NCBI RefSeq assembly: GCF_038050375.1
Contig: NZ_CP150886.1
Span: 2,397,318-2,461,317, forward strand
Source: Okeanomitos corallinicola TIOX110
Lineage (GTDB): Bacteria > Cyanobacteriota > Cyanobacteriia > Cyanobacteriales > Nostocaceae
DNA: 64,000 bases
Direction of reading: 5' to 3'
This document shows positions 26,713 to 36,154 of this stretch, piece by piece (positions within the stretch are counted from its first letter, which is position 1; each line of letters starts with the position of its first letter). The notes under the pieces were generated by a model. That model made no database searches. It was not told the DNA's origin and was given only the letters and a program-made list of their open reading frames with translations. The position numbers were made by a program, and so were the translations under genes.

Positions 26713-27141
26713 ATGCTGAATAAGTCTAAAACTGAATTTAAAAATGTGATTAACGTTTTCGTATACGGTACTTTAAAACCCGGTGAATCAAATTATTACC
26801 TGTGTGAAAATTATGTGATAGCAGCAAAACAAGCTGTAGCAAGAGGTAAACTATTTCATCTCCCAGAGGGTTATCCCGCCATGACACCGGGAGATGATCA
26901 GGTACATGGTTACTTACTGTCTTTTCCCGACTCCCAAGTTTTACGAATCCTAGACGAATTAGAAGATTATCACCCTAACAAATCAGGATCTGAAAATCTT
27001 TATCAACGGGAATATATAGAAATTTTTCAGCCAACCGGAGAATTTTTAGGTTGGGCTTGGGTGTACTTAATGACACCAGAAAAAGTTGATCAATTAAGTG
27101 GAATTCCTCAACTTAACGGCTGTTGGACTGGTGACAGCTAA
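26713..27141 (+). CDS. Gamma-glutamylcyclotransferase-like protein
   Basis: This 142-aa protein has the GGCT/AIG2 fold. It shows the phosphate-binding loop VFVYGTLKPGESN (residues 15-27), GKLFHLPEGYPAM, VHGYLLSF and LDELEDY, with E82 as the probable catalytic acid, then YQREYIEI and GWAWVYLM. Members cyclise gamma-glutamyl amines or remain uncharacterised; the substrate here is unknown. It follows the Uma2 gene by 3 bp, suggesting co-transcription without an obvious functional link. Confidence 0.88.
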   Translation: MLNKSKTEFKNVINVFVYGTLKPGESNYYLCENYVIAAKQAVARGKLFHLPEGYPAMTPGDDQVHGYLLSFPDSQVLRILDELEDYHPNKSGSENLYQREYIEIFQPTGEFLGWAWVYLMTPEKVDQLSGIPQLNGCWTGDS

Positions 27142-27149
27142 TCTCTCAC

Positions 27150-27809
27150 CTAGTTGACATCTAAACCTGTACCTTGTTCTATAGTTGACGATTGATTAAT
27201 TTCCTTTTCTGGTGCAGCTACAGCAGTTTTAGGAATTTCAATCACTGGGTTGTTTAAGGCTACCATCAGCGGTGAAACAGGGGATGCTGATTCTGTGTTT
27301 ACTACTGTTGGTTGAATTGTCTGTTGTGCTAATTGTAATCTGGATGTGTTACCAGGAATAAAACCCGATACTGTACTAACCACACAAGCCGCTACAGCAG
27401 CACCACCAATCATCCAACCTATGCGAGTGCGGCGTTGTACCCGCTTCCAAACTTCTTGGAATGTAGCTTCTGGAGTCTGCTCAGATGCTGGCATCGGCAT
27501 AGTTTTGACACATTGCCTCAGTTTTAACAGTCTTGCATATAGACACTTAACTGATTCATCAGTGTCTAGCCATTCTTCTACTTGTCTTCGTTCGGCAGCA
27601 GTTACCTCGCCATCAAGATAAGCACTGAGTAGTTCAAAGCGGTCAACTTCATTATGTTGTACGGAATTATGCTTCTCCATATCCTTTCTACCCGTTGATT
27701 CATTGGTATTTATGGCTCGCATCACCTTAGTGTGATCAACTATTTCCTTTGATACATAATCAGGGAGTTGCGAGCAGTTGTGGTCATCAAACTGAGAATC
27801 AGTATTCAT
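27150..27809 (-). CDS. Anti-sigma factor paired with SigG
   Basis: This membrane anti-sigma factor probably sequesters the SigG-type sigma factor encoded just upstream. Residues 56-104 (DRFELLSAYLDGEVTAAERR, VEEWL, then LKLRQCVKTMP) form the cytoplasmic anti-sigma domain. It lacks a clear HxxxCxxC zinc motif. One transmembrane helix follows at about 130-150 (IGWMIGGAAVAACVVSTVSGF) with a short outer tail. The annotated ATG has no ribosome site; an internal ATG at 27680 (MEKHNSVQ) would start closer to the domain. In Anabaena the equivalent is called SapG. The gap to the sigma gene is 164 bp. Confidence 0.85.
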   Translation of the reverse strand: MNTDSQFDDHNCSQLPDYVSKEIVDHTKVMRAINTNESTGRKDMEKHNSVQHNEVDRFELLSAYLDGEVTAAERRQVEEWLDTDESVKCLYARLLKLRQCVKTMPMPASEQTPEATFQEVWKRVQRRTRIGWMIGGAAVAACVVSTVSGFIPGNTSRLQLAQQTIQPTVVNTESASPVSPLMVALNNPVIEIPKTAVAAPEKEINQSSTIEQGTGLDVN

Positions 27810-27973
27810 TTTAACGTTTTTACCAATTCATACACGGGTAAACACTGCGGATAAATTTGAGAATTTAAGCAACCTTACTGGTAAATAGCAGGAAAATCTA
27901 TTTTTTACCACGATTATGACTAACTATGTTTTAAATTTACCATTGAATTGAGGAATATCATCTTCAATTAGAC

Positions 27974-28630
27974 TTACGCATCTAGATAGGTTTGTAACTG
28001 AGATTGCAATCTAGTTCTAGCCCTAGCTATTCTCGACTTTACAGTTCCTAGAGAAACGCCAGTCATTTCAGCAATTTCTTCATAGGGTAGTCCTTCAATT
28101 TCTCGGAGGACGATTGTAGTACGGAATACCTCTGGCAAATCCGCGATCGCTTCTCGCAGTTGTTCGTAAAATTCTCTAGTGCTGAGTTCTTCCTCTGGGC
28201 CTGGTGTATCACCAGCAATTTCCCAATCCATCTCGCCGTCATCTACCGTGCGGGGGGCATCTAGAGAAAGCGGTGCAGCTACACGTTTACGTTTACGTAA
28301 TTCATCGTAAAACAAGTTAGTAGCAATGCGACTCAACCAACCCCGGAATTTAGCCGGATCTTGTAGGCGATTAATGTTCCGATAAACGCGAATCCATACT
28401 TCTTGAGCTAAGTCAGCCCTGTCAGACCAGTCAGGAGCTAGATGGTATAAAACCCTATCAACCTGACTCTGATAACGCCGTAAGAGTTCAGCAAAGGCAG
28501 CTTTATCTGGGCGCAATTCTACTTGACAGCGCGAAATAAGATCGTGATTTGAGAGTTTGTCAACTTGCACCGATGCTTGTGAATAATTGGCATCAACAGT
28601 TGACCAGGATACAGTAAGCGATTGACTCAT
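27974..28630 (-). CDS. sigG: ECF RNA polymerase sigma factor, SigG type
   Basis: This 218-aa group-4 (ECF) sigma factor has region 2 at about 40-110 (FAELLRRYQSQVDRVLYHL, DLAQEVWIRVYRNINRL, FRGWLSRIATNLFYDELRKRKR). An acidic linker follows, then region 4 (LPEVFRTTIVLREIEGLPYEEIAEMTGVSLGTVKSRIARARTRL). Overall it matches what I know of cyanobacterial SigG, linked to cell-envelope stress. It precedes its probable anti-sigma gene on the same strand. No autoregulatory promoter motif could be pinned down upstream. Confidence 0.88.
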   Translation of the reverse strand: MSQSLTVSWSTVDANYSQASVQVDKLSNHDLISRCQVELRPDKAAFAELLRRYQSQVDRVLYHLAPDWSDRADLAQEVWIRVYRNINRLQDPAKFRGWLSRIATNLFYDELRKRKRVAAPLSLDAPRTVDDGEMDWEIAGDTPGPEEELSTREFYEQLREAIADLPEVFRTTIVLREIEGLPYEEIAEMTGVSLGTVKSRIARARTRLQSQLQTYLDA

Positions 28631-29026
28631 AGATCGAATTGGCTTTAAATCATCCCCTACTATTAGACCTGATTATTTCTCAAATGTTCCCAAGTTAAGT
28701 GACGGATTAATGATCGGAACACGGAAATATATAACAGTAACAACTGATTAGGGTGTGAGATATAGTGTTTACAGCAAAACATGATGATAAAAATGTATTC
28801 AGGTAAAAAACTGACTCCTCACCCTTGACAAAAATTACCTACTCTGAAGAAAAATTGACATACAAGCAGAAATTTACTATATCTTTAATCGTCTAATTGT
28901 GAAGCTATGTCAGAGTAATAGGATAACTGATAATTATTGATAAATTTTTTGCTAATTGGCTGCTCTGGCCAGTCCATAATCTTAAATGAGCCAGATATGT
29001 CAGGGATAAAAAAATAAACAATAGCA
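28631..29026. other. Divergent gap between sigG and the L,D-transpeptidase gene
   Basis: This 396-bp AT-rich region must hold the promoters of both genes. I see no strong hairpin, repeat or consensus promoter. Short frames over it are shadows. Confidence 0.4.
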
Positions 29027-29746
29027 ATGGCAAGAAATGAATCTGTAGCGCGAATGGTGATGTTCCTCTGTTTTGGTACAGCCATTTTGTCTCTGGCTGT
29101 CCATTGGCACACCATGAAAACCACAGCGCAAAATCCAACTGTATCCGCAACTGATGGGCAAAATTACCAGAATCATAGAACTTCTGGTAAAAGTCGCTCT
29201 CAAGATGTTATGGTCAGTGAAAATCCTGAAAATACACCAAGTCAGACAAAACTGCGAGTATCCAGTCCAGTCAATCATCAAAAAACAAACAACAAACCTA
29301 GAGGTTTTTTCTTTTCTGATGTGGCTGAAGCTAAATCAGTTCAGGGTTTAGATACTATAAAAACAAGGTTAATAGTGGATTTAAGCGATCGCCAGGTTTA
29401 TGTTTATCGCTATGATGAGGTGATTGCCAGTTATCCTATCGCTATCGGTAAAAAAGGCTGGGAAACTCCTACTGGTAATTTTCAAGTCATCCACAAAGAA
29501 CATCATCCAATTTGGAAGCACCCAATTACTGGCCAAATCTTTGAACCTGGCACGGACAGTCCATTGGGTGATAGGTGGATCGGTTTTTGGTCAGATGGCA
29601 AAAATGAAATAGGCTTTCATGGTACGCCTAATACTGACTTAATAGGAGCAGCTGTTTCTCATGGTTGTCTGAGAATGCGTAATGCTGATGTACGAATGTT
29701 ATATGAGCAAGTCAAATTAGATACACCAGTATTAGTGCGTGATTAA
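29027..29746 (+). CDS. L,D-transpeptidase (YkuD family)
   Basis: This 239-aa envelope enzyme would make 3-3 cross-links in peptidoglycan or attach lipoproteins. An N-terminal membrane anchor (about residues 10-26, MVMFLCFGTAILSLAVH) is followed by a low-complexity linker. The YkuD domain fills 113-239 (TRLIVDLSDRQVYVYRYDE, GKKGWETPTGNF). Its catalytic motif is HGTPNTDLIGAAVSHGCLRMRN, with H212 and nucleophile C214. It diverges from the sigG pair, which fits a shared envelope-stress theme, though co-regulation is not shown. Confidence 0.93.
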   Translation: MARNESVARMVMFLCFGTAILSLAVHWHTMKTTAQNPTVSATDGQNYQNHRTSGKSRSQDVMVSENPENTPSQTKLRVSSPVNHQKTNNKPRGFFFSDVAEAKSVQGLDTIKTRLIVDLSDRQVYVYRYDEVIASYPIAIGKKGWETPTGNFQVIHKEHHPIWKHPITGQIFEPGTDSPLGDRWIGFWSDGKNEIGFHGTPNTDLIGAAVSHGCLRMRNADVRMLYEQVKLDTPVLVRD

Positions 29747-29811
29747 AATTAGGAGTCAGCAGTTCTAAGAGTTAGACAGCAAAAGAAGATCAATAACCCA
29801 ATGACCAATGA

Positions 29812-30348
29812 CTAAGATGGTGGTGTCTGCTCAAAATTAGGTGCATAAACTTTTAGCAAACTGCTGACTTGACTGAGAACTTCGGTTTTACCTAAAATCT
29901 GACGCTCTGGGAAGAACTCTGGCTGATCCAAGTAACGATCCACTGCCTCCCTGACCTGCTGGGAAATTAAATCCTGAAGTTCAGTTTTCGCTCGCTGACG
30001 TTGGTAATTTGCACCTTCTTCTGTGGTGGCATAAAGAGGTGGAAGACGATTTAGAGCATAAGCAGTGATATCTCCCACGTCTAAAGATTTGTCACTGCTG
30101 GCTTCAATTTCTGCTACCTTAGCGATTACGTCAGTGAGTACCAATTCTTCCATGACGTTGATAAACTGTTTACGAGGTACTGCTACTACCTCACCAGTTA
30201 GCAATGAACCCATCAATCTATCAAGCGCTACATACTCTTCAATTGACAGGTCGGAAACGTTATCACATATTCTCCCAACTTCTGCTTCCATTGCTGGTGT
30301 CAGATAGCCATCCTGAAGAGCTTGTTCAACAATTTTTTCAATACTCAT
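29812..30348 (-). CDS. ComFB-family protein
   Basis: This 178-aa cyanobacterial protein has a ComFB domain (VMEELVLTDVIAKVAEIE, LDVGDITAYALNRLPPLYATTEEGANYQ). ComFB proteins have been reported as cyclic-dinucleotide-binding receptors in cyanobacteria, linked to motility and competence; ligand binding here is inferred. The helical N-terminal part (about 1-70) resembles no named domain. I chose ATG 30348 (MSIEKIVEQ), preceded by GCGAGAA; a TTG five codons upstream is less likely. No partner gene is adjacent. Confidence 0.82.
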   Translation of the reverse strand: MSIEKIVEQALQDGYLTPAMEAEVGRICDNVSDLSIEEYVALDRLMGSLLTGEVVAVPRKQFINVMEELVLTDVIAKVAEIEASSDKSLDVGDITAYALNRLPPLYATTEEGANYQRQRAKTELQDLISQQVREAVDRYLDQPEFFPERQILGKTEVLSQVSSLLKVYAPNFEQTPPS

Positions 30349-30498
30349 AATTCTCGCAATCAATCAATTAAATTTAAGCCATATCTTTTATAATTCATAA
30401 TTCATAATTGTTATTTATAGCAGGTGAAAGGGAACAGGTGACAGGTGATAGGTGACAGTCCTAAAAGCCTTTCAGTGTCTAAGTTCTATTGTTGGTTA

Positions 30499-30574
30499 AT
30501 GTCCTAACGGCCTTGTCTACGGCTATAAATTACGAATTACGAATTACGAATTACGAATTACGAATTACGAATTA
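30499..30574. repeat. Inverted 29-bp dispersed repeat plus AATTACG heptamer array
   Basis: An inverted copy of the 29-bp family lies at 30499-30527. Six full AATTACG units and a partial one follow at 30528-30574 and abut the stop codon of the M23 peptidase gene. These heptamers are typical cyanobacterial short tandem repeats. GACAGGTGA-type units lie just before (30430-30460). Confidence 0.85.
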
Positions 30575-31495
30575 TTAATCCATGGTCTTGGTTTTCCAAG
30601 TCATGGGATCAATGGATTGTCCATTCACATACAAACCCCAGTGTAAATGAGGTCCAGTGGAAGCACCTGTAGAACCTACCGCACCAATTAGCTGTCCAGG
30701 TTTGACAATATCACCCTCTTTAACATTTATACGGCTGAGGTGCATAAAAATACTGATTATTCCTTGTCCGTGGTCAATGCCAATGACATTACCATGAACC
30801 TTAAATCCTTGGGATACTGTACCAACTAAGGCAACTCTCCCCGCAGCTGGGGCAATTACTGCTGAACCAGCTGCACCTGCGTAGTCTAGACCACGATGGT
30901 AATAATCATTAGCAAATTTACCATTATAGTAGCGTCTTACACCATAGGTTGTTGTCATTCTGCCTTTGTTGGGCGTTAAAAAAACACCATTCCAATATTT
31001 TTCTGGTGTTTGTAGGGCTTTAAACTCTTTTACTTTCTGTAGTTCATATTCTGTGGCTTGAGTTCCAGCTTTTCCAGGTGGTAGTGTAATACGTTGGATG
31101 CGGAATTTGCGATCGCCTACGTACACTGCCATGTTTCTTTGTCTTTGTCCTTCTCCGGAAATGGTCACTTTTCTCACTCCTGGTTTTTCTAGAGGAGTGG
31201 TAGGAATAAAAGAGCGGTACTTATTGGGTGCAATTTCAAAAGCTGGATAGGTTTGTTCTCCTACGGCGACAGTAGGAATACCAGGTTGGTCTTGACTTTC
31301 TAGCTCAATTAATACAGAAATTGTATCTCCCAATCGTGCTTTTTTAGGTAGGATTTCTACTTCTAAGGCCTGTACGGGTAAACTTACAGCAACGGGAACA
31401 GTGGCCAATATGCCTATCAAAATCTTCGTGATCCTATTGACACCAAGACGCTGTAACTTACCTTGAAGATTTATAGTTTGAGTTTTGGTAGTCAT
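30575..31495 (-). CDS. M23-family (LytM) murein endopeptidase
   Basis: This 306-aa secreted peptidoglycan endopeptidase or amidase activator has a signal-like hydrophobic stretch at about 22-43 (ITKILIGILATVPVAVSLPVQA). A beta-rich domain of about 120 residues follows. The LytM domain contains the zinc-binding pattern HRGLDYAG and GPHLHWGLYVNG, plus IDHGQGIISIFMHLSR. All metal ligands appear intact. It is a single gene with heptamer repeats at its 3' end. Confidence 0.93.
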   Translation of the reverse strand: MTTKTQTINLQGKLQRLGVNRITKILIGILATVPVAVSLPVQALEVEILPKKARLGDTISVLIELESQDQPGIPTVAVGEQTYPAFEIAPNKYRSFIPTTPLEKPGVRKVTISGEGQRQRNMAVYVGDRKFRIQRITLPPGKAGTQATEYELQKVKEFKALQTPEKYWNGVFLTPNKGRMTTTYGVRRYYNGKFANDYYHRGLDYAGAAGSAVIAPAAGRVALVGTVSQGFKVHGNVIGIDHGQGIISIFMHLSRINVKEGDIVKPGQLIGAVGSTGASTGPHLHWGLYVNGQSIDPMTWKTKTMD

Positions 31496-31639
31496 CTGAG
31501 ATTAAAAAATTTATTACTGGTGAAAGTAAGACTAAATTATCAGGGTTTGTGTTTCCAAACCACTACAAATTAAGTATTTTAAGGTTTTATAATCGGTTCT
31601 CAGTATTCTTTTATTCTCTATCTTGACTTTTGAGTGTTT

Positions 31640-33262
31640 TTATAAAAATCCCCTTTTCCCATTGGGACGCACTGTTAACCAATTAATCTTGGCTAGTGCT
31701 AGTTGTTCATCAGTCACTTTAGCCCCAGTGAGATTAGCACCACATAAGTTAGCACCCCGGAGATTTGCTTGACTCATATAAGCATGACTCAGGTCTGCAC
31801 CTCTGAGGTCTGCACCCTCTAAATCAGCATGACTTAAATAAGCTCGGCTTAAATTAGCATCTCTGAGATTTGCTTGTTTCAGACTAGCTCTACCAAAGTC
31901 ACTGTTCTCAAGGTTAGCACCTTGTAAGTTAGTTTTTGTCAATTGAGCGCAATGGAAGTTAGTTACTGATAAATCCGCACTTTGCAAATTCAATAGACTA
32001 ATATTATATGAAGCAAAATCTCGTCTTCCCTTCGCATAAGCATTTAGCAAAAGTTGGGGAGTGACTTTGCGTTGCATTTGTGACCCATTGCTGTTGCTAT
32101 TAGCAACGTTAATTACATTAGTCTGAGTTTTAGGTCTCAATGGTCTGCGTTCTCTACGTTCCAACGGAGATCTAGGCATATCTCCTAACTTAGCTCGTCT
32201 AGCGCGAATAGCAGCTGCTAATTGGGCTACACCATTGTTACTATTGGAGGAAGGATCATTGGACAAAATATCAGAATTTTCTTGGTCGCTGTTTGTTCTT
32301 TCCTTAACATCTACATCACTTTTAACAATTAACCCCTTGGCTAAACTATCTAAATATGGCTCCATTTCCAATGCTCTGAGTACCTCTGGGGCTGACTGAT
32401 AGCGATTACGCACAGAAACATCTAACATTTTCTTTAATACATTTGTTAAATGTTCACTGAGATTCACCAATTGTTCCCACATAATTTCCCCAGTGGTGGG
32501 ATTGTATGGTAAATCTTTGGGAGTTTTTCCTGTTAATAAATAAATACAAGTAATACCTAATGCGTATATATCACTGGAATACACAGGACGCATGGCCATT
32601 TGTTCGGGAGGCGCAAATCCAGGTGTACCTATGGCATAGGCTGTTAATGCTGTCTGCCCTGATGGGTTATAACTAGCTTGGCTAACTTGGTTTTTGACAG
32701 CACCAAAGTCAATTAATACTAATCTAGCATCTTGAGAACGCCGAATTAAGTTAGCTGGTTTAATATCACGGTGAATTACTTTGAGGTCGTGAATGTATTC
32801 GATTAATGGTAAAACTTCACTGAGAAATTGTTTCACCCCAGCTTCGCTATAACATCCTGTTCTTTTCACTTCCTGTTGCAAAGTAGCACCACTAATATAT
32901 TCTTGAACTAAGTAAAATTGCTTATCTTGTTCAAAGTAGTCTAGTAGACGGGGTATTTGCGGATGATTACCTATCTTACCCAGAGTTTTGGCTTCTCTCT
33001 CAAATAATTCCCTTGCCATCTCTAATACCTGTGGGGCTGTTCCTGATGGACGTAGTTGCTTAATCACACAACTGGGATTTCCTGGTAAGACTTCGTTCTG
33101 TCCTAAAAACGTTGCTCCGAAACCTCCTTGACCTAGTTGTTTGACTGCTCGATATTGACCGCATTTGCCAGTCAATAGCAGTGGAGAGCCACAAGATTGA
33201 CACTTTTGGCTAGAGGCGGAATTTTTGGGCTGGGAACAGTTGGGATTGAAGCAGTAGCTCAT
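31640..33262 (-). CDS. Serine/threonine protein kinase with zinc ribbon and pentapeptide repeats (SpkB-like)
   Basis: This 540-aa Hanks-type kinase has three parts. C4, C9, C21 and C24 form an N-terminal zinc-ribbon-like motif. The kinase domain (about 36-305) has LGQGGFGATFLG, K68, HRDIKPANL, DFGAVK and APPEQ. The C-terminal part carries pentapeptide repeats (about 415-515, A[N/D]LxG type). This order matches Synechocystis SpkB, which is tied to motility and oxidative stress. No transmembrane segment is seen. Substrates are unknown. Confidence 0.93.
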   Translation of the reverse strand: MSYCFNPNCSQPKNSASSQKCQSCGSPLLLTGKCGQYRAVKQLGQGGFGATFLGQNEVLPGNPSCVIKQLRPSGTAPQVLEMARELFEREAKTLGKIGNHPQIPRLLDYFEQDKQFYLVQEYISGATLQQEVKRTGCYSEAGVKQFLSEVLPLIEYIHDLKVIHRDIKPANLIRRSQDARLVLIDFGAVKNQVSQASYNPSGQTALTAYAIGTPGFAPPEQMAMRPVYSSDIYALGITCIYLLTGKTPKDLPYNPTTGEIMWEQLVNLSEHLTNVLKKMLDVSVRNRYQSAPEVLRALEMEPYLDSLAKGLIVKSDVDVKERTNSDQENSDILSNDPSSNSNNGVAQLAAAIRARRAKLGDMPRSPLERRERRPLRPKTQTNVINVANSNSNGSQMQRKVTPQLLLNAYAKGRRDFASYNISLLNLQSADLSVTNFHCAQLTKTNLQGANLENSDFGRASLKQANLRDANLSRAYLSHADLEGADLRGADLSHAYMSQANLRGANLCGANLTGAKVTDEQLALAKINWLTVRPNGKRGFL

Positions 33263-33605
33263 GCACTGTTAACTCGCTGCACGACGGGTAGAGAAAGTAC
33301 TTTTACTCTTATTACATTATTAAGAGTAAATTTATATTTTGTTAGGGAAGTTTTACTGGAATGTTTTTAAAGAGTTGCTAAAGTTATACTGATACAAATT
33401 CAAATTATGAAGAACATTTGAAAATTAAATACACAGAGAATTATTTTCTTCCTTCTCTATTATCTCATGAAAATCATTCTATAAGCGCAATTTTTTATAT
33501 GTAAAATTACTGGAAATAGAATAATTATTAATACATTTTTTTGGTATCAAAAATAGTATTTTACTTCAGTATATTGTGTATTGATAACTTTTATTAAGTT
33601 ATTTA

Positions 33606-33627
33606 TACATGAATACCTGTTCATATG
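33606..33627 (+). promoter_or_regulatory. Candidate SmtB/ArsR operator before the metallothionein gene
   Basis: TACATGAATA-CC-TGTTCATATG is an imperfect inverted repeat (10-2-10) that closely resembles the SmtB/ZiaR operator type (TGAACA...TGTTCA core). A TATAAT at 33634-33639 begins 6 bp downstream, so a bound repressor would cover the promoter. The palindrome is seen; regulator identity is inferred. No smtB gene is in the window. Confidence 0.55.
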
Positions 33628-33666
33628 TTAGAGTATAATCTCTACATAAAAATTTGGAGAACAGCA

Positions 33667-33828
33667 ATGACTATGGTGAATCAAATGAAGTGCGCTTGTC
33701 CTAAGTGCTTGTGTATAGTTTCCCTAGAGAACTCGATCTTGAAAGAAGGTAAATACTATTGTTCCGAGGGCTGTGCGGAAGGACATCAAACTATCCAAGG
33801 CTGTGGACATAAAGGATGTGGTTGTTAA
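33667..33828 (+). CDS. smtA: Cyanobacterial metallothionein
   Basis: This 53-aa zinc-buffering protein has nine cysteines (C9, C11, C14, C16, C32, C36, C46, C51, C53) and histidines H40 and H48. It follows the SmtA arrangement MKCACPKCLCIV, YYCSEGCAEGH and GCGHKGCGC. I chose ATG 33667 because GGAGA lies just upstream and the length matches the family. A longer frame opening at 33625 would run through the operator. The rest of the upstream gap (33263-33605) is AT-rich with no gene. Expression is probably zinc-induced. Confidence 0.95.
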   Translation: MTMVNQMKCACPKCLCIVSLENSILKEGKYYCSEGCAEGHQTIQGCGHKGCGC

Positions 33829-33901
33829 AGTGTAGGGTGTAGGGTGAGGGGTAACAATAAACTTGTGTCACCTATCACCTGTCACCCGTCACTTCCAGAA
33901 A

Positions 33902-35200
33902 TTAGAGACTAGAAAGCACGTCCTTAGCAGCTGCCAAAGTTGCTTCAATGTCTTGATCTGTGTGCGCTAAAGAGGTAAAACCTGCTTCAAACTGAGATGG
34001 AGCTAAGTAAATACCCCGTTCTAACATTCCTCTGTGGAAACGCCCAAACTTAGCTGTATCAGCAGTTTTGGCATCTTCATAGTTATGAACAGGACCCGGA
34101 GCAAAGAATAAGCCAAACATCGCACTGATATTACCACCACAAGCAGCGTGACCTGTTTCTTGAACAACTTGCAGTAAACCATCAGCTAATTTTTTGGTAA
34201 TTTCCTCTAAACGAGCATAAGTACCAGGTTTTTGCAGTAGTTCTAGAGTTTTAATTCCCGCAGTCATCGCTAGAGGATTACCAGAAAGAGTACCAGCTTG
34301 ATACACTGGGCCTGCGGGGGCAATCATGGACATAATATCACGACGGCCACCATAAGCACCCACTGGTAAACCACCACCAATAACTTTACCCAAAGTGGTT
34401 AAATCTGGAGTTACACCAAATTTCTCTTGAGCGCCACCGTAAGCAATACGGAAACCAGTCATTACTTCATCGAATACTAATAAAGCTCCATGTTCGTGGG
34501 TGAGTTCCCGTAAACCTTCCAAGAAACCGGCATCGGGAGTAATAAACCCTGCATTACCAACTACTGGTTCAAGAATGACACCAGCAATCTGGTCGCGGTT
34601 TTCTTCAAATAGGGCTTTGACAGCTTCCAAATCGTTATAAGGTGCTGTTAAGGTGTCGCTGGTTGCAGCTTTGGGAACTCCAGGAGAGTCAGGTAAACCC
34701 AGTGTTGCTACACCAGAACCAGCTTTCACCAAGAACATATCAGCGTGGCCGTGATAGCAACCTTCAAACTTGATAACTTTATCGCGTTTGGTGTAGGCTC
34801 GCATTAATCGGAGTACGGCCATACAAGCCTCTGTACCAGAGTTCACAAATCTAACCATTTCGATGCTAGGAACAGCATCAATCACCATTTCTGCAAGAAC
34901 GTTTTCTAACGCACAGGGAGCGCCAAAGCTAGTACCTTTAACTAATGCTTCTTGGAGTGCAGAAATTACTTCTGGATGTGCATGACCACAAATAGCAGGG
35001 CCCCAAGTACCTACATAGTCTATATATTTATTTCCGTCTACATCCCAAATATACGCGCCATTAACTCGATCAAATACTATGGGTTGTCCACCGACGGATT
35101 TAAAAGCACGCACGGGAGAACTAACTCCTCCTGGCATTAAATTTTGAGCAGCGGTAAAGATTTCTTGTGATTTTGTGGTTTTAATTGTGGTGTTGACCAA
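33902..35200 (-). CDS. hemL: Glutamate-1-semialdehyde 2,1-aminomutase
   Basis: This PLP enzyme makes 5-aminolevulinate for haem and chlorophyll. The product is 432 aa, the normal length. Marks are [48 protein letters not shown] and the PLP lysine K272 in [11 protein letters not shown]. The start is a TTG at 35200: AGGAG stands 6 bases before it, and the sequence [15 protein letters not shown] fits the family. The convergent gap to the metallothionein gene is short. Confidence 0.98.
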   Translation of the reverse strand: MVNTTIKTTKSQEIFTAAQNLMPGGVSSPVRAFKSVGGQPIVFDRVNGAYIWDVDGNKYIDYVGTWGPAICGHAHPEVISALQEALVKGTSFGAPCALENVLAEMVIDAVPSIEMVRFVNSGTEACMAVLRLMRAYTKRDKVIKFEGCYHGHADMFLVKAGSGVATLGLPDSPGVPKAATSDTLTAPYNDLEAVKALFEENRDQIAGVILEPVVGNAGFITPDAGFLEGLRELTHEHGALLVFDEVMTGFRIAYGGAQEKFGVTPDLTTLGKVIGGGLPVGAYGGRRDIMSMIAPAGPVYQAGTLSGNPLAMTAGIKTLELLQKPGTYARLEEITKKLADGLLQVVQETGHAACGGNISAMFGLFFAPGPVHNYEDAKTADTAKFGRFHRGMLERGIYLAPSQFEAGFTSLAHTDQDIEATLAAAKDVLSSL

Positions 35201-35515
35201 GGTTATCTCCTATGGGTGGTAATCAAACTAAGCCTTTATTTGAGGATAAGACAAAATCAGGCTGAAAGTTTCTATGCTTATGGAATTGGCTACTGTGGTA
35301 ATTTTTGTGACTGTTGTGATTTCTGAAGTGGGGTATGGGTAAGGGGCAGAGGTAACAAATTATATTAAATTGTGTAATTCTTCGGTGAAACAACTAGACA
35401 AGTTTGTTGTTTTTTTTTTACAATGCAGTCAATATGAGAATGCTTAGGTGTTGAACTGACTCACCTTTTGCTTTCTGTGGTTGATGTTATTTGCAAACAA
35501 AAAAAGGACAACGTG
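35201..35515. other. Divergent promoter gap of 315 bp
   Basis: It lies between hemL and the secreted-protein gene. A run of T residues occurs near 35410. No repeat, hairpin or consensus promoter is clear. Confidence 0.4.
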
Positions 35516-36154
35516 ATGAAATTATCTCGGATTTTGCCGTTAGTGGTTGGTGGTGCTGTGGCTGGGATGGTTGTTAGTGCTGCATCTCCAGCGCAAGCAC
35601 TAGAATTTGTCACTAATGGGGATTTTGAAAATGGTTTGACTGGATGGACTAATAATGGTGGTTGGTCTCCTAATAATACGAATATATCTGGCAATTCGTC
35701 TAATAGGGCTTATGCAGATGCTCTTTCCTCTTCTCCAGCCAGTTTATCGCAAGTTATAAGCGGTCTAGTTGTAGGACAGACCTATAACTTTAGTTTTGAC
35801 TATTATCAGCTGTTCTCCGGACTTCCAAATAATATTTCCGCCACACTGGGTTCTACAACTCTAGCCTCTCTAACGAATAACAATACTCCTGCTTTCACTA
35901 CCTTTTCCACCAGTTTTGTAGCCTCACAACCCTCAGATGTATTGACTTTTACTGCTTACGATGATGGTTTGTTGGGCGGGACTTATTTAGACAACGTATC
36001 TTTGACCGGTGCTACTGCTGTCCCCTTTGACGTTCCTGGTGGTGCAACTATTCCCACAGTCGGTTCTCTCTTTGCTCTAGGATTGATGAGACAGGCTAAA
36101 AAGCGGTTAGCAGTGAAGAAAGTTGTTGTTGATTCTGGGGATACTGTTGTTTAA
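35516..36154 (+). CDS. Secreted protein with a C-terminal sorting-like signal
   Basis: This 212-aa exported protein has a signal peptide at 1-29 (MKLSRILPLVVGGAVAGMVV, cleavage near AQA-LEF). A galactose-binding or DUF642-like beta-sandwich follows (FVTNGDFENGLTGWTNNGG, YNFSFDYY, DNVSLTG). The C-terminus reads VPFDVPGGATIPTVG, then a hydrophobic SLFALGLM and basic RQAKKR. This resembles a cyanobacterial membrane-sorting tail, but it is not the classic VPEP motif. I chose ATG 35516 because AAAAAGGA precedes it. Its role is unknown; the cell surface is likely. Confidence 0.7.
   Translation: MKLSRILPLVVGGAVAGMVVSAASPAQALEFVTNGDFENGLTGWTNNGGWSPNNTNISGNSSNRAYADALSSSPASLSQVISGLVVGQTYNFSFDYYQLFSGLPNNISATLGSTTLASLTNNNTPAFTTFSTSFVASQPSDVLTFTAYDDGLLGGTYLDNVSLTGATAVPFDVPGGATIPTVGSLFALGLMRQAKKRLAVKKVVVDSGDTVV

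Noticed and set aside
30430-30574. CRISPR-like array, suggested by regularly repeated short units
   Set aside because: Units are 7 bp with no spacers. They are simple heptamer tandem repeats. The same holds for 40683-40739, 46951-47046 and 48002-48045.
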